A stretch of DNA of 64,000 nucleotides from Hermatobates lingyangjiaoensis (GCA_026182355.1 JAPFBL010000009.1:434001-498000); one strand, 5' to 3'; positions 1-12,086 are shown, numbered from the stretch's first letter. Numbers and translations are program-made. Notes: generated by a model not told the origin, from the letters alone.

Positions 1-930
1 ATCCTCATAGAACTTTACAAATATACTGGTATGTATATTCATGACAACATTTACACAACATTAAAGAAACACTACTATATGCCAGTTCTCTAGAAGAGTT
101 TTTAACTTATTCACTATGTAAATAGTAAATTTCTTTTCACATTAGAAATAACCATGTTAAAATAAAGATTACGAACAAGCCTAGAAGTAGGTCAAACTAT
201 GACTCATTATTTGGTAAAATATGAAAATTGTATTAAACAGGATTTTGTTACTAAATCTGAAACGTTTTACTAGCAGTCATTAAAACTTTGTCAATAAAAG
301 ATGCATTAACTCCACTTAATGATTTGCTTGCGTTTTGATTGGTAAACATGAGTTTTTTCAGTGCTGTAATTCTTAAAATATGTGAATATTTCTGATCTAA
401 GATCAGGAATTTACGATAGGTTAATGTTGCAATAACTCAATAATTATATTTCAAAACGAATTAATCTACCAAAAGTTTACCAGTTTGTATTTCAATGAGA
501 CAACAGTATCAATAACGTAGCTAATAATACTACAGTGTAATACTGAATTTTAGTCCATCTGTGGGAGTTATTATTTCATGTAAAATATAATTGAATTGTA
601 GTTTATTAGTTGATCAATTTTCAGGTTTAAAACAGATTTTTAAAAACGCTAAAGTTTGAATAAAATAGCAAAAACATTTCAATTTTTTTGCAAACTATCT
701 TCAAAAGCTGGTAATTCTGAAGAAATTTAAGAAATCACACAACATTAAATAAATCAAATATTTGCATTTAAAATTATAAATTAACAAACACAAAATAACA
801 AAAATAAAATTTACCCAGGAAAAGATAAGGGATTTTTCAGAATATGAAATTGAGAAAAATGAAAAATATTAACCATCGCTTTGTAAAGGCGCTTGTCCTC
901 TTCGCGTTGTGTTTTTGTTTCTAAGTAATC
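1..930. other. AT-rich sequence, nothing recognised
   Basis: No ORF, repeat end or RNA motif found on either strand. Confidence 0.6.
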
Positions 931-1034
931 TTTTCTTGTAATTGGTAGATCAGTTGTCCCAACGGACCGTTTCATGTTATATATATGTATATATATATAT
1001 ATATGAGTTAGCTTCAGCTACTCGAAGGGACTAC

Positions 1035-1080
1035 TTCTACCCGATGACGACGACTGTCGAAATATCGTTGTCAGTATTTT
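1035..1080 (+). ncRNA. Hammerhead-like motif, ATAT type, one core change
   Basis: CCGATGA (1041-1047, core T changed to C), extra C, GAC/GTC stem II with loop GACT, GAA at 1059-1061, ATAT, C, GTTGTCAG. It is bracketed by (TA)n at about 978-1002 and 1120-1146. GGACCGTTTC upstream at 964-973 matches the 3' tail of the PLE pair (near 40680-40695 in complement), so this is a fragment of the same broad PLE group. Confidence 0.5.
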
Positions 1081-1499
1081 GTGTGTATCTTTATTTGTTT
1101 TTTCTCTTTAATGTGTTAACTATATATATGTATATATATATATATATACTAAATAATCACAACAAACACGTGATGAAAACTAATGCAAGTATAAGCTACA
1201 AGAAAAAAATTGTTTTTTTTAAAAACAACTTTTTCATTTGGCTTATACTTTCATATATATATATATATATAATATATATATAATATTCCTTAAGACTAGA
1301 ATGACTTAATTCCTTATTGACAGAATCTTATCCATTCTGTGAATAAAGATATTTAAATAAACCACCGAACTTGTGCAATGAAGCTGACACCAAACAAGAA
1401 CCATTTTTTCATTGCAAGAAAAAAAATCTTAGAAACAAATACAGAAAACCAGATATTGTTCAACTTTATACACTTTGATAGATACTATTTAAATTGCGT

Positions 1500-1672
1500 T
1501 ACATCTGTTGACAATCAATCACTTATTATGTGGTATTTACTCATTTGTAGGGTAAAAAGTTAATGAAATGGTCTCCACATATAAAAATTTAATGGTATAA
1601 ACAACGCGTTTCGAACACGTAGTATTCTTCCTCAGGCATTAACTAAAAAATGCAATGACACCATTCATCTTC
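1500..1672. repeat. ACGCGT hammerhead module, direct-repeat copy 1
   Basis: Bases about 1510-1672 recur in the same orientation at about 2700-2860. The shared stretch includes GGTAAAAAGTTAATGAAATG, the hammerhead-like motif and TTAACTAAAAAAT, ending near ACAATGACACCA. The copies differ at only a few positions, suggesting a recent dispersed element or segmental duplication. The small ORF over it is not coding. Confidence 0.6.
1594..1644 (-). ncRNA. Hammerhead-like motif, ACGCGT type, copy 1
   Basis: Minus strand: CTGAGGA (complement of 1629-1635), extra A, stem II GAATAC/GTGTTC with one weak pair and loop TAC, GAA, palindrome ACGCGT (1604-1609), T, then GTTTATACC. The core is intact but stem I pairing is weak. 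It lies inside a roughly 150-bp module repeated at 2690-2860. Confidence 0.6.
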
Positions 1673-2689
1673 GTTAATGAACATTTACACTCTTCCTTCT
1701 TTGATAATATTGTTCATTAGCAATAATTTTTATTTCATTAAAAGCAAAATTATTGATCTCATAAACATTATGTAACATTATGTAATATACTGTAATTTTG
1801 TCTAAATAAATAAGTTACATTAGTGGTGAAATAGATACGCCGTAAGTCGATGACTACATCTAGTAGAAGAGTTTGGAAATGGGAATGACTTGGGCCGTAA
1901 AAAAGTTTGCACCAGGACCATTGACAAGAAGAGCTTACTTATCTCCTGTTGATGCCTCTCTCAACAGATACACCTCTTATTGACTCCATCAATCTCAGAA
2001 GAACATCTTAGCGCTCTTTTTCACATTCACCCACTCAAAAAGCCATTTTCTAGTCATTTGCTGATTGATTCATCATCTTAAATTACCTTAAATAAGATCA
2101 AGTATGATTTTTCAATGGATATTACGAATTCTAATAAAGCAGTTAAAAATGTTTAAATGAGTTTGTTAATTACATAATAATTACTTATTCTTTTAAATTT
2201 TTTTTAGCTGAAGCCCTTCAAAAAAAAATATAATTAATCATAACATTTACTTTTCAAATAAAAGGGAAAATAAAAACGAATAGAGCGTTATTATAAAGTT
2301 AAAGAGTAAAACTTTACATTAATTGAATTTAAATTTTGCTAACAAAACTACAGGATTGAATGGCAACCAAATTAAATCAAACTGAAGATAGTGTTATGCT
2401 GGGCTTTTGAAAATTTCTTATTAATGGAATTATTAAAGTTTGAAATTATCAGTTCGCCAAATCTATGCCTCTGCAAGAATAAGACAATTAGGAATGCTCA
2501 TTAGGAAACTGAAATCGTTTATAAGAAATATTCATGATTACAAATACTAGTTCTTCACCTTATGCAAAGCAATATATTTTTGGTAAACAAAACATCATAG
2601 TGATTCTTTCATTAGATAAGTGACAAGCAGAGAAGTTAGTGAATTAATAGCATTCAACGTAAAGATTGCTACGTTATGTATGTCATGAT

Positions 2690-2862
2690 TATTTCTAACG
2701 TAGTGCAATCAGTTATTAGGTAGTATTTAATCATTCTAGGGTAAAAAGTTAATGAAATGGTCTCCACATATAAAAATTTATTGGTATAAACAACGCGTTT
2801 CGAACACGTAGTGTTCTTCCTCAGGCATTAACTAAAAAATACAATGACACCAGAGAGTTATC
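2690..2862. repeat. ACGCGT hammerhead module, direct-repeat copy 2
   Basis: Direct repeat of 1500-1672. It lies about 310 bp upstream of the decayed PLE coding remnant and could be that element's upstream terminal repeat, although its hammerhead family differs from the motif found downstream. Confidence 0.55.
2783..2833 (-). ncRNA. Hammerhead-like motif, ACGCGT type, copy 2
   Basis: Nearly the same as the copy at 1594-1644, but stem II is fully paired (GAACAC/GTGTTC, loop TAC). CTGAGGA is the complement of 2818-2824, followed by GAA, ACGCGT and T. The core is intact and stem I is poorly paired. Confidence 0.62.
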
Positions 2863-3170
2863 TATAGTATACAGTAAATATTATTATGTCTGTCATATCT
2901 TTCATGTATTTTTATACATAATAAACAAATTTATGAATAGAAGGATTATTGTTCAACTAAGTAAACTGCTCCAAACAAACCTACAAGTTTTTAGAAAACT
3001 CCTCATTGACAGGGCTATTTACTTGTATGAGCACCAGGAAAAAATGCTGTCATCAGAAGACGCCTTCCATGTCATATCATAAACCTCAGAACTTTAGGCC
3101 TATCTATTCAGTTATTTTTTCTTTTGACACTTCCAAAATTCAGATGACTAGGACATCATGATTTTTTTTA

Positions 3171-3556
3171 ACTTGCCCTATCGTCAAAATATATGATATA
3201 CTTACATCCTTCACTTCTTTTCTTTATGATGACAACTAATTTATTCTTCATAAGAACTGCCGTACATTTTGTAACTTTGTTAATTGTTTCGACTGCACCC
3301 AATTTGATTCTTTTTATGTAAATTTGACTTCCACAAAGCTGAAGTTAGCATATATTCATATGCTAGCACAGGTCTTCCTTTGTTAAGCACAGTGACATGC
3401 CCAATGCCAAGCTATTCATCAGTTATCAGCGACCCAGTTTTAATGACTGCTTCTTAAGTTTTAATCACATTCTTAATCAGATCCCTGAGGGCTACTGAAG
3501 AGGAACATATTTATCTCTTAGGAGCTAGATCTGTGCCAGGTCACATCAATAAATAA
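3171..3556 (+). pseudogene. Decayed Penelope-like element, linker and GIY-YIG endonuclease
   Basis: Frame-by-frame reading recovers pieces that match the intact ORF at 41092-42144. TCPIVK at about 3171-3188 corresponds to CQTCLIV. NFVNCFDCTQFDSFYVNLTS at 3273-3332 corresponds to CVYRLDCTQCDSFYVGLTS, with the motif Gly replaced by Asn. FNDCF plus ILNQIPEG lies near 3439-3489. After a frameshift, ATEEEHIYLLGARSVPG runs on to a stop at 3554-3556. At least one frameshift and several internal stops make it non-functional. An A/T-rich 3' segment and a hammerhead-like motif (3800-3845) follow in the same orientation, as in the younger PLE pair. Confidence 0.75.
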
Positions 3557-3799
3557 TTATTATTTTTTATTTGCTATTTATTTTAACAATATTTATAATA
3601 TTTAATAAATATTGTTAATTATTTTTTCGTGTATTATTCAACTTCTATATATTTCTTCTATATTTTTCTACACGTTTCAAATTGCTTTTATTTCATTATG
3701 TTACTTTATTTTAAATTACTATTTGCCTTTATTTACTTCTTTATTATATGGCTTACTCATTTTTCCTATTGAATAAATAATTAGTTATTATTATTTATT

Positions 3800-3845
3800 A
3801 TTTATTAGTGAAGATGTTTACAAATATAGACGAAACGTTAGCCTA
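3800..3845 (+). ncRNA. Hammerhead-like motif, ACGT type, degenerate, after PLE relic
   Basis: TGAAGA at 3809-3814 (first core base C changed to G), an extra T, imperfect stem II GTTTA/TAGAC around loop CAAATA, GAA at 3832-3834, ACGT at 3835-3838, then T and AGCC. Stem I pairing is largely lost. It links the ACGT hammerhead family to a PLE 3' region. Confidence 0.5.
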
Positions 3846-3961
3846 AGTTGTTTTTTGGAGAAATGTTTACGCTAGGTCAGGCCTTGATAAAGAAAAATGT
3901 TTTTAATGACAGATTTAGACATATATATAGACAAAAACTTTCTTCAAATATAATGTGACAT

Positions 3962-4148
3962 ATATTTTATAGATAAAAAGATTTCACATAAACACGTGAA
4001 ACAACAATCAATGATCAAACCACAATAAGAAATGGGAAAACAAGACTAAGATCTTTCAACCGTAACAAGCGGTCTTCGTCAGAGTCAAAAACCCAACTTA
4101 GTCTTGTTTTCCCATTTCTTATTGTGGTTTGATCATATTTTATAGATA
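3962..4148. mobile_element. Compact inverted hammerhead element with 14-bp target duplication
   Basis: ATATTTTATAGATA occurs at 3962-3975 and again at 4135-4148, bracketing a 159-bp insert. The insert starts with a terminal hairpin (TTTCAC/GTGAAA), then 4013-4050 reappears inverted at 4097-4134. The left copy keeps a full AGATCT hammerhead-like motif; the right copy retains only the outer part. Flanking duplication plus inverted outward 3' ends mark a retroposed mini-element. Confidence 0.7.
4044..4086 (-). ncRNA. Hammerhead-like motif, AGATCT type
   Basis: Minus strand: stem I GACT, core CTGACGA, AG, stem II ACCG/CGGT around loop CTTGTTA, T, GAA, palindrome AGATCT, T, stem I AGTC. Stem I pairs over 4 bp and the core is intact. 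A consensus example of this family. Confidence 0.65.
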
Positions 4149-5439
4149 TATAATTATCATATGTGTTTGGGATGTTTATAATATTTTAAGTAATGCAGGT
4201 ATTTTAAAAGACATATTAGGCACAAGTTCAAAGCTGTGTTCTTTCATTTCATGGAATAAACTTAAGGCGACAATTTATACTACTTTATAAATTGTAAATA
4301 ATATATTTATATCGTAAATTCAGGGAAATTCACAGAATTATTCGGAAATATTGAAAATTTCTTTGTAATAGGTAATAATTCTTAGTAATTCAAACAGATC
4401 TCATGGAACACTCTTCAGTATCTTAGCAGGAAACGAAACCTTCGATAATCCTGGTACCTGCATTGCCGGTATCAACCTGCTTCTCTGTAAAGACAATTAT
4501 TCCTGTTACTATTAATTCTAGAACAAAAATGTTGTTATCTCACAAGATACACTAAGATCTTATAAGTAATAAATTTATAATAAAGTAATCAATTATTGAT
4601 GGAATAGTTTTACGGGAAATAAGAAAAAGTTGAAAAGGCCTTTTAATAATTTGAAGAGTAAATATATTATTAATTTAAAAAAAAAATCAATAATTGGTTG
4701 ACTGGTTCCATTATTTTCCATGAATTATTAATAATAGAATTATTAATTATTAAATGTATACTTTTTGAAGATACTTGTGGCATTGGTTTTATTAAAAAAA
4801 GGGGCTCATAGCTCATAATAGAATAGAATAATATTTGTATTTAAAGTATAAACTTTATGCAAGTGAGTATTACATTACTTAATAGTTTAAAATTCACATG
4901 CTAGTATTTTCAAGCCATAATATAATCAATAATAACGAAATACGTACAAAACAAAACAAATAAAATCTGAAATATACTGATATTTGAACCTTTCTTAAAA
5001 GCTTATTAAATACTCATCCGTTCTCGATATCCATGTGCCAATGCCGAATCAGAATTATCCAAGAAATTCTGATATCCACTGCTGTTTCAAAACGCAATAA
5101 ATAAAGACTCCGTAACTAATGCCGAATCTTCTCCTAAAAGCAACCCTTCATCATCACACTGATCTTTACTGGTAACTTATGAAATATTTCAGATACATTT
5201 CATAGTTCATAATAAAAAATAAGGCATAAACTCCGAAATCATACCGAAAATTTGTTCAAGTATAATAAATAAATTAAAACATTGGAAAATCATATACTCA
5301 TTCATCCAATTTCAATTTTTTTTCTGTTCTGTCAAGGTGGATAGGGTTTGATTTTTATTACTGATTATCCATAGACGAACATGATATTTCAAGTCTGGAT
5401 GCAGTCAAAAATTCAACAATTGACTCACTGTTGCCTACA

Positions 5440-5720
5440 AGATTTAGGTCTACACTATGAGTCATTCTTCCAAACCACAGGAAGAAAGAAAAAGAAGACT
5501 AAGATCTTTCAAGCGTACAAGTGGTCTTCATCAGAGTGAAATCTCAACTCAAGCCAAAGATGCAGAGACATCTGGTGTTGGGTTGAAAGAGCGGGAGCTA
5601 AGAGAGGATTTCAAAGGGTATAAATAAAATGTTTTACTTTATACCCTTTTTCTAATCTTAGCCTTTTTTCTGATTTCTTACCGTGGTTTAGATGTTGATT
5701 TTGATTTTTCGTATGTATGT
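5440..5720 (-). mobile_element. AGATCT hammerhead element with body sequence
   Basis: The motif at 5497-5538 is followed by a body (CAACTCAAGCCAAAGATGCA, then a CATCTGGTG-GTTGGGTTGA region and a purine-rich tract) that also occurs at about 30145-30215 and 39140-39195. The right edge (about 5655-5735) carries the pieces usually outside the motif: TTTCTTACCGTGGTTTAGA and GAAATCTTGTTATG. It is an internally rearranged copy of the family seen at 3962, 38549 and 52601. Confidence 0.5.
5497..5538 (-). ncRNA. Hammerhead-like motif, AGATCT type, CTGATGA core
   Basis: Minus strand: CACT, CTGATGA, AGACCACTTGTACGCTT as a weakened stem II, GAA, AGATCT, T, AGTC. The catalytic core is consensus, but stem II has decayed, so cleavage competence is doubtful. 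Confidence 0.5.
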
Positions 5721-5839
5721 TATGAAATCTTGTTATGAGTCATACTCATGATAATCAAAAAATCTTCACTATCTCGGATCTGAATGTAGAGAATTTTTTT
5801 TTCCAGCACCAACATTTATAAGGCTTTCATTTTTTAGAT

Positions 5840-6390
5840 GACTAAAAGGCCTGCTGGTAGAAGTAGCTGACCACATACTTCTCTCAAACGGTAGAAGTGT
5901 GTGATTCTCACACACGAAGAAAGAACTCGGGGGAGGGGTGTGGGTTCTATAGTGTTACGGTCTCATCCAGGGTTCAGAACCTAATACTAACGCAATGTGA
6001 CAGGCCCGCACATGAATGTGAGGGAGCAATATATCCCCCATCTAATCAGTCCACTAGAACAATTGAAACCCAGAGTGGGTTTTGAACCCTGGACTTACCT
6101 GTCCTCAGGCAAGCAGGTTGCCACTGTGTTTCTAAGGTTTCAGGGAACTTGAGTAACTGTTGACTAGGATAAGCCTAAAAATCTGATCGATGCCTAGGAG
6201 TAGAGGTAGCTCACCACTTTTTTTTCTCAAACGGCAGAAGCGTGCCACCTAGCATAACAAACAAGGAACTTCGTTGAGCCTCAGGGTTCTTCATTGCCTA
6301 CTCTCATGCGGAGTTCGAAACCTAACGCCTACAGTATATGACAGGCTCACATATAAATAATGGAACGATACTTTCCCGTCTAATCAGCCT
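5840..6390. repeat. Two related copies of a dispersed repeat with tRNA-like SINE head
   Basis: 5840-6070 and 6190-6390 are alignable: CTCAAACGGTAGAAG versus CTCAAACGGCAGAAG, GGTTCAGAACCTAA versus AGTTCGAAACCTAA, GACAGGCCCGCACAT versus GACAGGCTCACATAT. Between them, 6060-6125 read on the minus strand resembles a tRNA-derived SINE head, with GGTTCAAAACCC as a B-box. The piece GACTAGGATAAGCC through GATGCCTAGG (6160-6205) recurs at 15390-15435. The short ORFs here are shadows of the repeat. Confidence 0.5.
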
Positions 6391-6399
6391 ACTAAACTT

Positions 6400-9290
6400 A
6401 ATAAGAACGTAAACATTCTTAATCCTTACCAAGAAATATATAAAAAGAAAAATTAAACGCTTAGAAGAATAACTATAACCATGTATACTCTTATGGTCCT
6501 GCAATTTACCACGTAAAATTATGCTGGGAAATTAAGGTCCATGATTATGCCCCATGCAATAAAAGATGACAACAATTTTATAAAATATTTGTCAGACTCT
6601 CAGAATATTTACAAATAAAAGATTTATTTAGAATATGCAGTGTAGTAATTGATGATTTTTCTTTGACTTACTTCAGTTTTACGCTGAAGTCAAAAGAGTG
6701 ATATTTGGTTTCAATTTTGAATATACAGTTCTGAATTCTGAAACGTGAAAAAACTTAGCTCAAGTGACAATTTCACTAAAGCAGATGTGTCTAAAGAAGA
6801 ATACTACGTCTTCGAAAAGCGCTGTTTTTCAATAAAACTTCTGTATGTGAAGACATCCTTTATAATCCTATATGTGCATTCACATTTTAAGTCACAGGTT
6901 TATTGCAATAAAATAATTTACGAATCATTATATTTATAATTGTTATCACTTACTAACAATCCATGTGGTATTAACAATAATATTCTCAAGTAATTATTAG
7001 TCTACCATGTGAAATAGTACTATCCGTACTTGGTGTTATAATTAGTTTTAACTTAAATACTATATTTTACATTAAAAATTGTGAATGTTTCTACACAATT
7101 ATAAAATGAAATAGATAAATATAGAGGCATTTATTACTACTGTACTATCAAGTTCAAATACAAATAAAAGTAACACAAAAAGTTAGAAATCATTTACTAA
7201 CTCTGTCTTCAGGATAAACAGAAGAATAAGCATGTCGGCGAAAGAGCCGAATGAACCACCTAATTTTTCGAAAATTAGAGTTGATAAGTGGTTTCTTTAT
7301 CTGTGTGTTATTTTTCTTCGCTTTTGAATTTATGTTGTGCAGTTTAGATTGTTTCTCCGAATTGAAAGTGTTTATTATTATTATCACTAGTTTAATACCC
7401 ATCACTTTGCCAACAAATTTAATAACTTTTTGACACACATATGTATATACATAGAAAATGTAGGTTACATAAAAAATTGCAACAAATTTAATAAATCTTA
7501 TTAAATGAAAATAAACTACCTAAACAATTTGCTTTGTCTTGAAAATGATTCATTTTAGAATATACTTCCATAATCCTTTAAAAAACAGGACAACTATAGT
7601 TCCTATGACATCATTCTAATGAATCATATTTTGTACTACTTGCAAATAGCATTTTTAGGTTTTATCGCAAAAGACGTATTTATGATTTGAATCATGCTAT
7701 TATATCTAACCGTAAAATAATGCGTATCTTTATATCCATGCCTACTTAGTTTGTTTACATATCTACAATAAATAGCAAATCTATAAGCATGATTAATGAA
7801 TAATTTCTGAATACACAATATTTCTGTGTTGTGTACACTGAACATTTTTTTAACATAAAATATAAACATTTTAATTATGATAATTTGAAAGGTTGTGAGG
7901 TGGATATAGGCCATATCGTTGCAAGGATCAAAATAAAATTATAGCTAAACATACTTATATGTTTATGCCTATGTTTATATACCTAAATAATAGGTATATA
8001 AATAATAATAGATAAATAATTCCTAAATTAAATAATTAAAATAGTTAAGTAATACCTAAACATACGTATTATTTGGGGGATTAGATGAGGTAATTTTTTT
8101 TTAAATTACCTTAACAAAAAGAAATATTTGGTATATTTTTTTGTTTTCAAAAAAAAATTTTTTTTAGTGCTAAACCATTTACTATAGAGCAATTAGATTT
8201 TGTCAAAAATCTGAACCTACAATTAGCAATTAACAAAAAAAATTTCATAAAATTCTGATATAGCAAAGAGCAATATACCTATAACAACTAAAAACCATCT
8301 TGAAATAATGGATCACTTCCTATACTTGTCGGATATGTTTACCATTTTTGAGGCACGGACTGACACGGTTTCTTTTATAATAGTATAGATTATTATCGTC
8401 GTTTGTTGATAAAAACGCCTGAATTGGCTACTACTAGTTAATTATAAAATTAAAATATTTAAAAATGACGTATGTGAGTGTGTAAAGATATTTCTTTAGC
8501 CTACAAGAGGCAGAGAAGACCCGATACTCCTTTGTGGCTAGTAACCTGTTGCACTGCGAAACCATAGTAGTGTCCTCTCTCTTTCAAAGCCTTGAAGGTG
8601 GAAAATGTTTCTCTTGTTACAGACAAAATGGAAGTGTTTCTTTGTAATCGTTTAGAACACCCTTTATTTTAATTCCTTGATTCTAGCAACATTAAAACTT
8701 ATTAAAGTAACTTTAATTAATTAATTGCAAATTTTCTGAAAATCATTGAATGATTTTATTGTAACAGGCCTTATAAGTACTTAAACTTTAAAGAATTTAA
8801 ACCGGATAATATTTGGTTGGCGCTGATTAGTAGGCGGGAACCTTGGGGACTTGACTCAAGGACCTAAATTTGCCCTACCGAGAGGTGAGTAGAAGAAACT
8901 ACTACCTGAAATAGTACAGTCCGGTCAAACGTTTCAAGAACCCTCTGGAAAACAAGAAAAATAAAATGGTACATCCTTTAATGATTGAATGAACCATTTT
9001 TGATGGGTTGATGCAGTTTTTTGCAAAATTAATCACTATTAATTATGAAATAATAATTTAGAATCGCAGTAGTCAATAGAAGATGCAATACTATTTATAT
9101 TTTTATAATTCAATGACGTCGAAATATTTCCATGACTTTAATGTACGTCATATTACCGATTCCACATCATAGGCCCCATGCTGGGCACAAGAAAAGCCAG
9201 TAAGTCAACCTCAAATAAGAATTAAAGAGAAATGTACAATCTTATCTCGTAAATCTAGTTTTGGAACTATTATCATCTTCACAGAGTGTT
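6400..9290. other. AT-rich sequence, almost nothing recognised
   Basis: Only short chance frames. 8840-8930 has scraps (GGACCTAAATTTGCCCTACC) resembling the SINE tail on minus. Confidence 0.5.
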
Positions 9291-9299
9291 TACATTAGA

Positions 9300-9420
9300 T
9301 TTTAATCAACACACTTAGTGAAAGATCTTAGTCACACTTCTGAATCTTTACTGTGGCTTGGAAGTTGATTTTTATTTCACATGTTTCCTGTGAAATCTTG
9401 CTCTCTCTCTCTTTCTATAT
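9300..9420 (+). mobile_element. Truncated AGATCT hammerhead element, outer end
   Basis: GTGAAAGATCTTAGTC, then a region like TTTACTGTGGC, and the terminal hairpin TTTCACATG...GTGAAATCTTG, followed by CT and TA repeats. Only the part downstream of stem II survives. Another terminal-hairpin relic with the middle deleted lies at 9588-9660. Confidence 0.5.
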
Positions 9421-9739
9421 ATATTACCTTCAATTGGCGTATTAATTAACACCTCTTGTAATATTCATATTAAATTAGCAAGAGACATAAAGACATTCAC
9501 AGTGAACTGTATTTATATATAACAGTTATTTAATATATGGCATACAATTTATATAATCATTAAAGTTTATATATAAATATATAAACAGATTTCACATAAA
9601 CACGTGAAATAACAATCAATAGTCTTGCTTTCCCATTTTCTTATTGTGGTATGATCATTGATATAAATATATATACTAAATTCACAGAAGAAACAGAAAA
9701 ATTCACTCCTATATAAATTAGTTGTCACATATCTTCGTA

Positions 9740-9860
9740 GCCAAGTATTCACTTCGTAGTCTCTTCGACTCTCATCTTTCTTCCTGATTATGAGGTAGTC
9801 GAAATATAGTAGTGAGTTTTTTATCTCTTTTACGTGTGTTCTTTCTCTAAATTTAGTTTA
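9740..9860 (+). mobile_element. Degenerate ATAT-type hammerhead relic
   Basis: CCTGATTATGA at 9783-9793 is a core with inserted bases. GAA at 9801-9803 is followed by ATAT, A and GTAGTGAG. Downstream, CTCTTTTACGTGTGTTCTTT matches 40580-40600, placing both in one subfamily. The core is damaged. Confidence 0.4.
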
Positions 9861-10085
9861 TTTAGTTCGTAAAATGGTTTTATTTAATTTGTATAAATCT
9901 CAACGGTTGATATTTGGCTCTTACAAAGACTGCTTGTTACGGTTATCTTAGTCAATTTTTTGGTTATTTACTTGGACGTTGTGGTTATTAACTTTGATTA
10001 TTCTGGTTTGGACGTTGAATGTTATTTCACATGTTTATTGTGAAATCTTGTTATATGATATTATGTTTATTTGAAATAAATAAGT

Positions 10086-10400
10086 GAGAATCCACATGAA
10101 AGAGGCTAGGGGGCATTGCATATCCTTGGAAGTATAAATGATGAAATGGGCCAAATGACTAAATACGTAAACTTGTCCGAACAGGTCATTGAAAGCATTG
10201 TGCATCTTTGTGGCAATGCTCAATGGCTGTGTTTATTAGCACGGTCTTCTGGCCTTTCACTTGGCGGTGGGCACTTAGTATGCAAGGAGCAGACAGACTT
10301 AATCACTCATCCTTATCTTAACCAGATCTACAGCCTTCGCCATGTTCTAAAAAGCCTTTCCACTCTACATACAGAGTCAGTGCAATGAGGATACCACGCT
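10086..10400. other. GC-richer unique stretch with open frame, unassigned
   Basis: A plus-strand frame stays open from 10116 to 10388 (90 codons) in sequence with more even base composition than its surroundings. It contains a Gly-rich LSLGGGHLVCKEQ segment. I recognise no domain. It may be an old pseudogene or an unrecognised repeat; no splice sites or poly(A) signal stand out. Confidence 0.2.
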
Positions 10401-11181
10401 GAGCTTCCTATTCTTGTCACACTCCTACATTTTCTTCACAGATTAAGCAATGTTCTTTAATTCACCTTTTTCGTCTTTCTGCATTTCTCTCTAATTGATG
10501 AAAAAGTACAACGATTTTGCATCAGTTCTTTTTTTGGGATCAAAATATTCAAATAGAAGTCAAACATCCCCCAGCTGAAACTCACCTTGGGGATGGTCAT
10601 TACAGGTTAACATTTCCTCTCCTGAATTTCGTTCCGCAGATGCTCACAATTAAATGTTGTATGATAATTTTCCTCGTCTTTTTTTTTTCATTGAAAAATA
10701 TTAACCTGTAAACTTGTAATATCTGATTCAATTTCTTACAAAGTATTTTTGTTAAACCCAATTTATTTCAAGAAGTTCAGAAACTGCTTTAAAAAATAAC
10801 TGTTAGCATATACCAATTATTTAATAAATTATGTTAATAATGGTCTTTCCTTTAAAATGCATGTAATGTTGATGAACTTTTGTTCGATAAAAAATGTCAT
10901 AAAGTCGCTTTGTTTCCTAAGTTCATACTTTAAGTGACATTGGTACATTTGAGACCTATGTTCAAAAAATGAACGCATTTTATAAATTTAAAATAAATTA
11001 TAATTTATAATTATAAAATTTATAAAAGGAAAATCAAATTTGGATAGAGCTAGTATGACATTTTATAATATATTCACATGATGACAAACTAATGAGAACA
11101 TTATGCCTGATGTTTTTTGTTAATTTTTGAATATTCTAAACTCGTGAATTCTATATGGATCATGTTGAGAACACCTTAGAT

Positions 11182-11639
11182 CATTGGTTCTTAACCTGTG
11201 GGGAATTCCCGACTGGTGGAGAATGGCGGAGTTGTCAAGTGGGGAATGACGGGCAGACAGAAGAACCACTGCTTCAAAATTTAACACATTACATCCAAAT
11301 GTTGTCTTACTTTACAAACCGCAACCATTTACAGCCTGTTTTAATAACAAAAACAATTAGTATATAAAGTATTACAAACAATTAGTCATGTTTGGGTAAA
11401 AGTGACAACACTGTCAGGTTAGAAATAATAATAGTCAGAGCACAATTGTAGACTTACCGAAAAAAATGACAGTTGTCCGTTTTTTCTGTTGTATGATTGT
11501 CACTTCGTTTTTATTTATGAACTCAATACAGCATGGGTTGAAATCGAATTTGTCAAATATCGATGCTGTGGTGGGAAATGGAGGGTTGGCTCACAATATA
11601 GTGGGGAATAGGACCAAAAAAAAAAAGCAAGAACCACTA
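11182..11639. mobile_element. hAT-like MITE
   Basis: The left end CATTGGTTCTTAACCTGTGG and right end GCAAGAACCACTA are imperfect inverted repeats of the hAT type (CAGTGGTTCTTAACC-like). Flanks CCTTAGAT (11174-11181) and CCCTAGAT (11640-11647) fit an 8-bp target duplication with one mismatch. There is no transposase; the ORF in it is fortuitous. Confidence 0.6.
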
Positions 11640-12086
11640 CCCTAGATTATACCATAAAAACAACTTACTGATGAACTTTCCCTCATCTTTTGGCTCTATT
11701 ACTAGCCTACTCATAGAGGTGCGTCGTCTAGTTTAGAAATCGCTAGCTTATACAACTTTAATCACATATCAGTTTCATGAATAAATCACTCAGGCTACTA
11801 GCCTTGAATAAAAAGAACCACATTTCATAATTTCAGTAGAAGATGACCTTCTTAGTAGCAATTATTGCTCTATTATCAACTATTTGCTCCAATAAGGTAA
11901 ATGCTAACCTTCAGAGTTTTTAATGTATAGAGACAACCTTCTTTTATAGAATGATCATTAAAAACATTTTAAACATTTGACATTATATTAAGGACTCAAT
12001 ATTTCTTTAAATTTCTAGATTATATCCAAAACTACAATATTTATAATTTCAATTGTAACACTAAAATAAACATTATCATTCTTCTA

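Noticed and set aside
942..1283. 113-codon plus-strand frame
   Set aside because: Mostly translated TA repeats and a hammerhead relic; no protein character.
7190..7438. Overlapping 60-82 codon frames on both strands
   Set aside because: Lys/Asn/Ile-rich AT-driven frames with no splice context or motif.
10560..10605. CATCCCC...GGGGATG hairpin as a regulatory RNA
   Set aside because: Single 7-bp stem with a long loop; isolated and within chance expectation.
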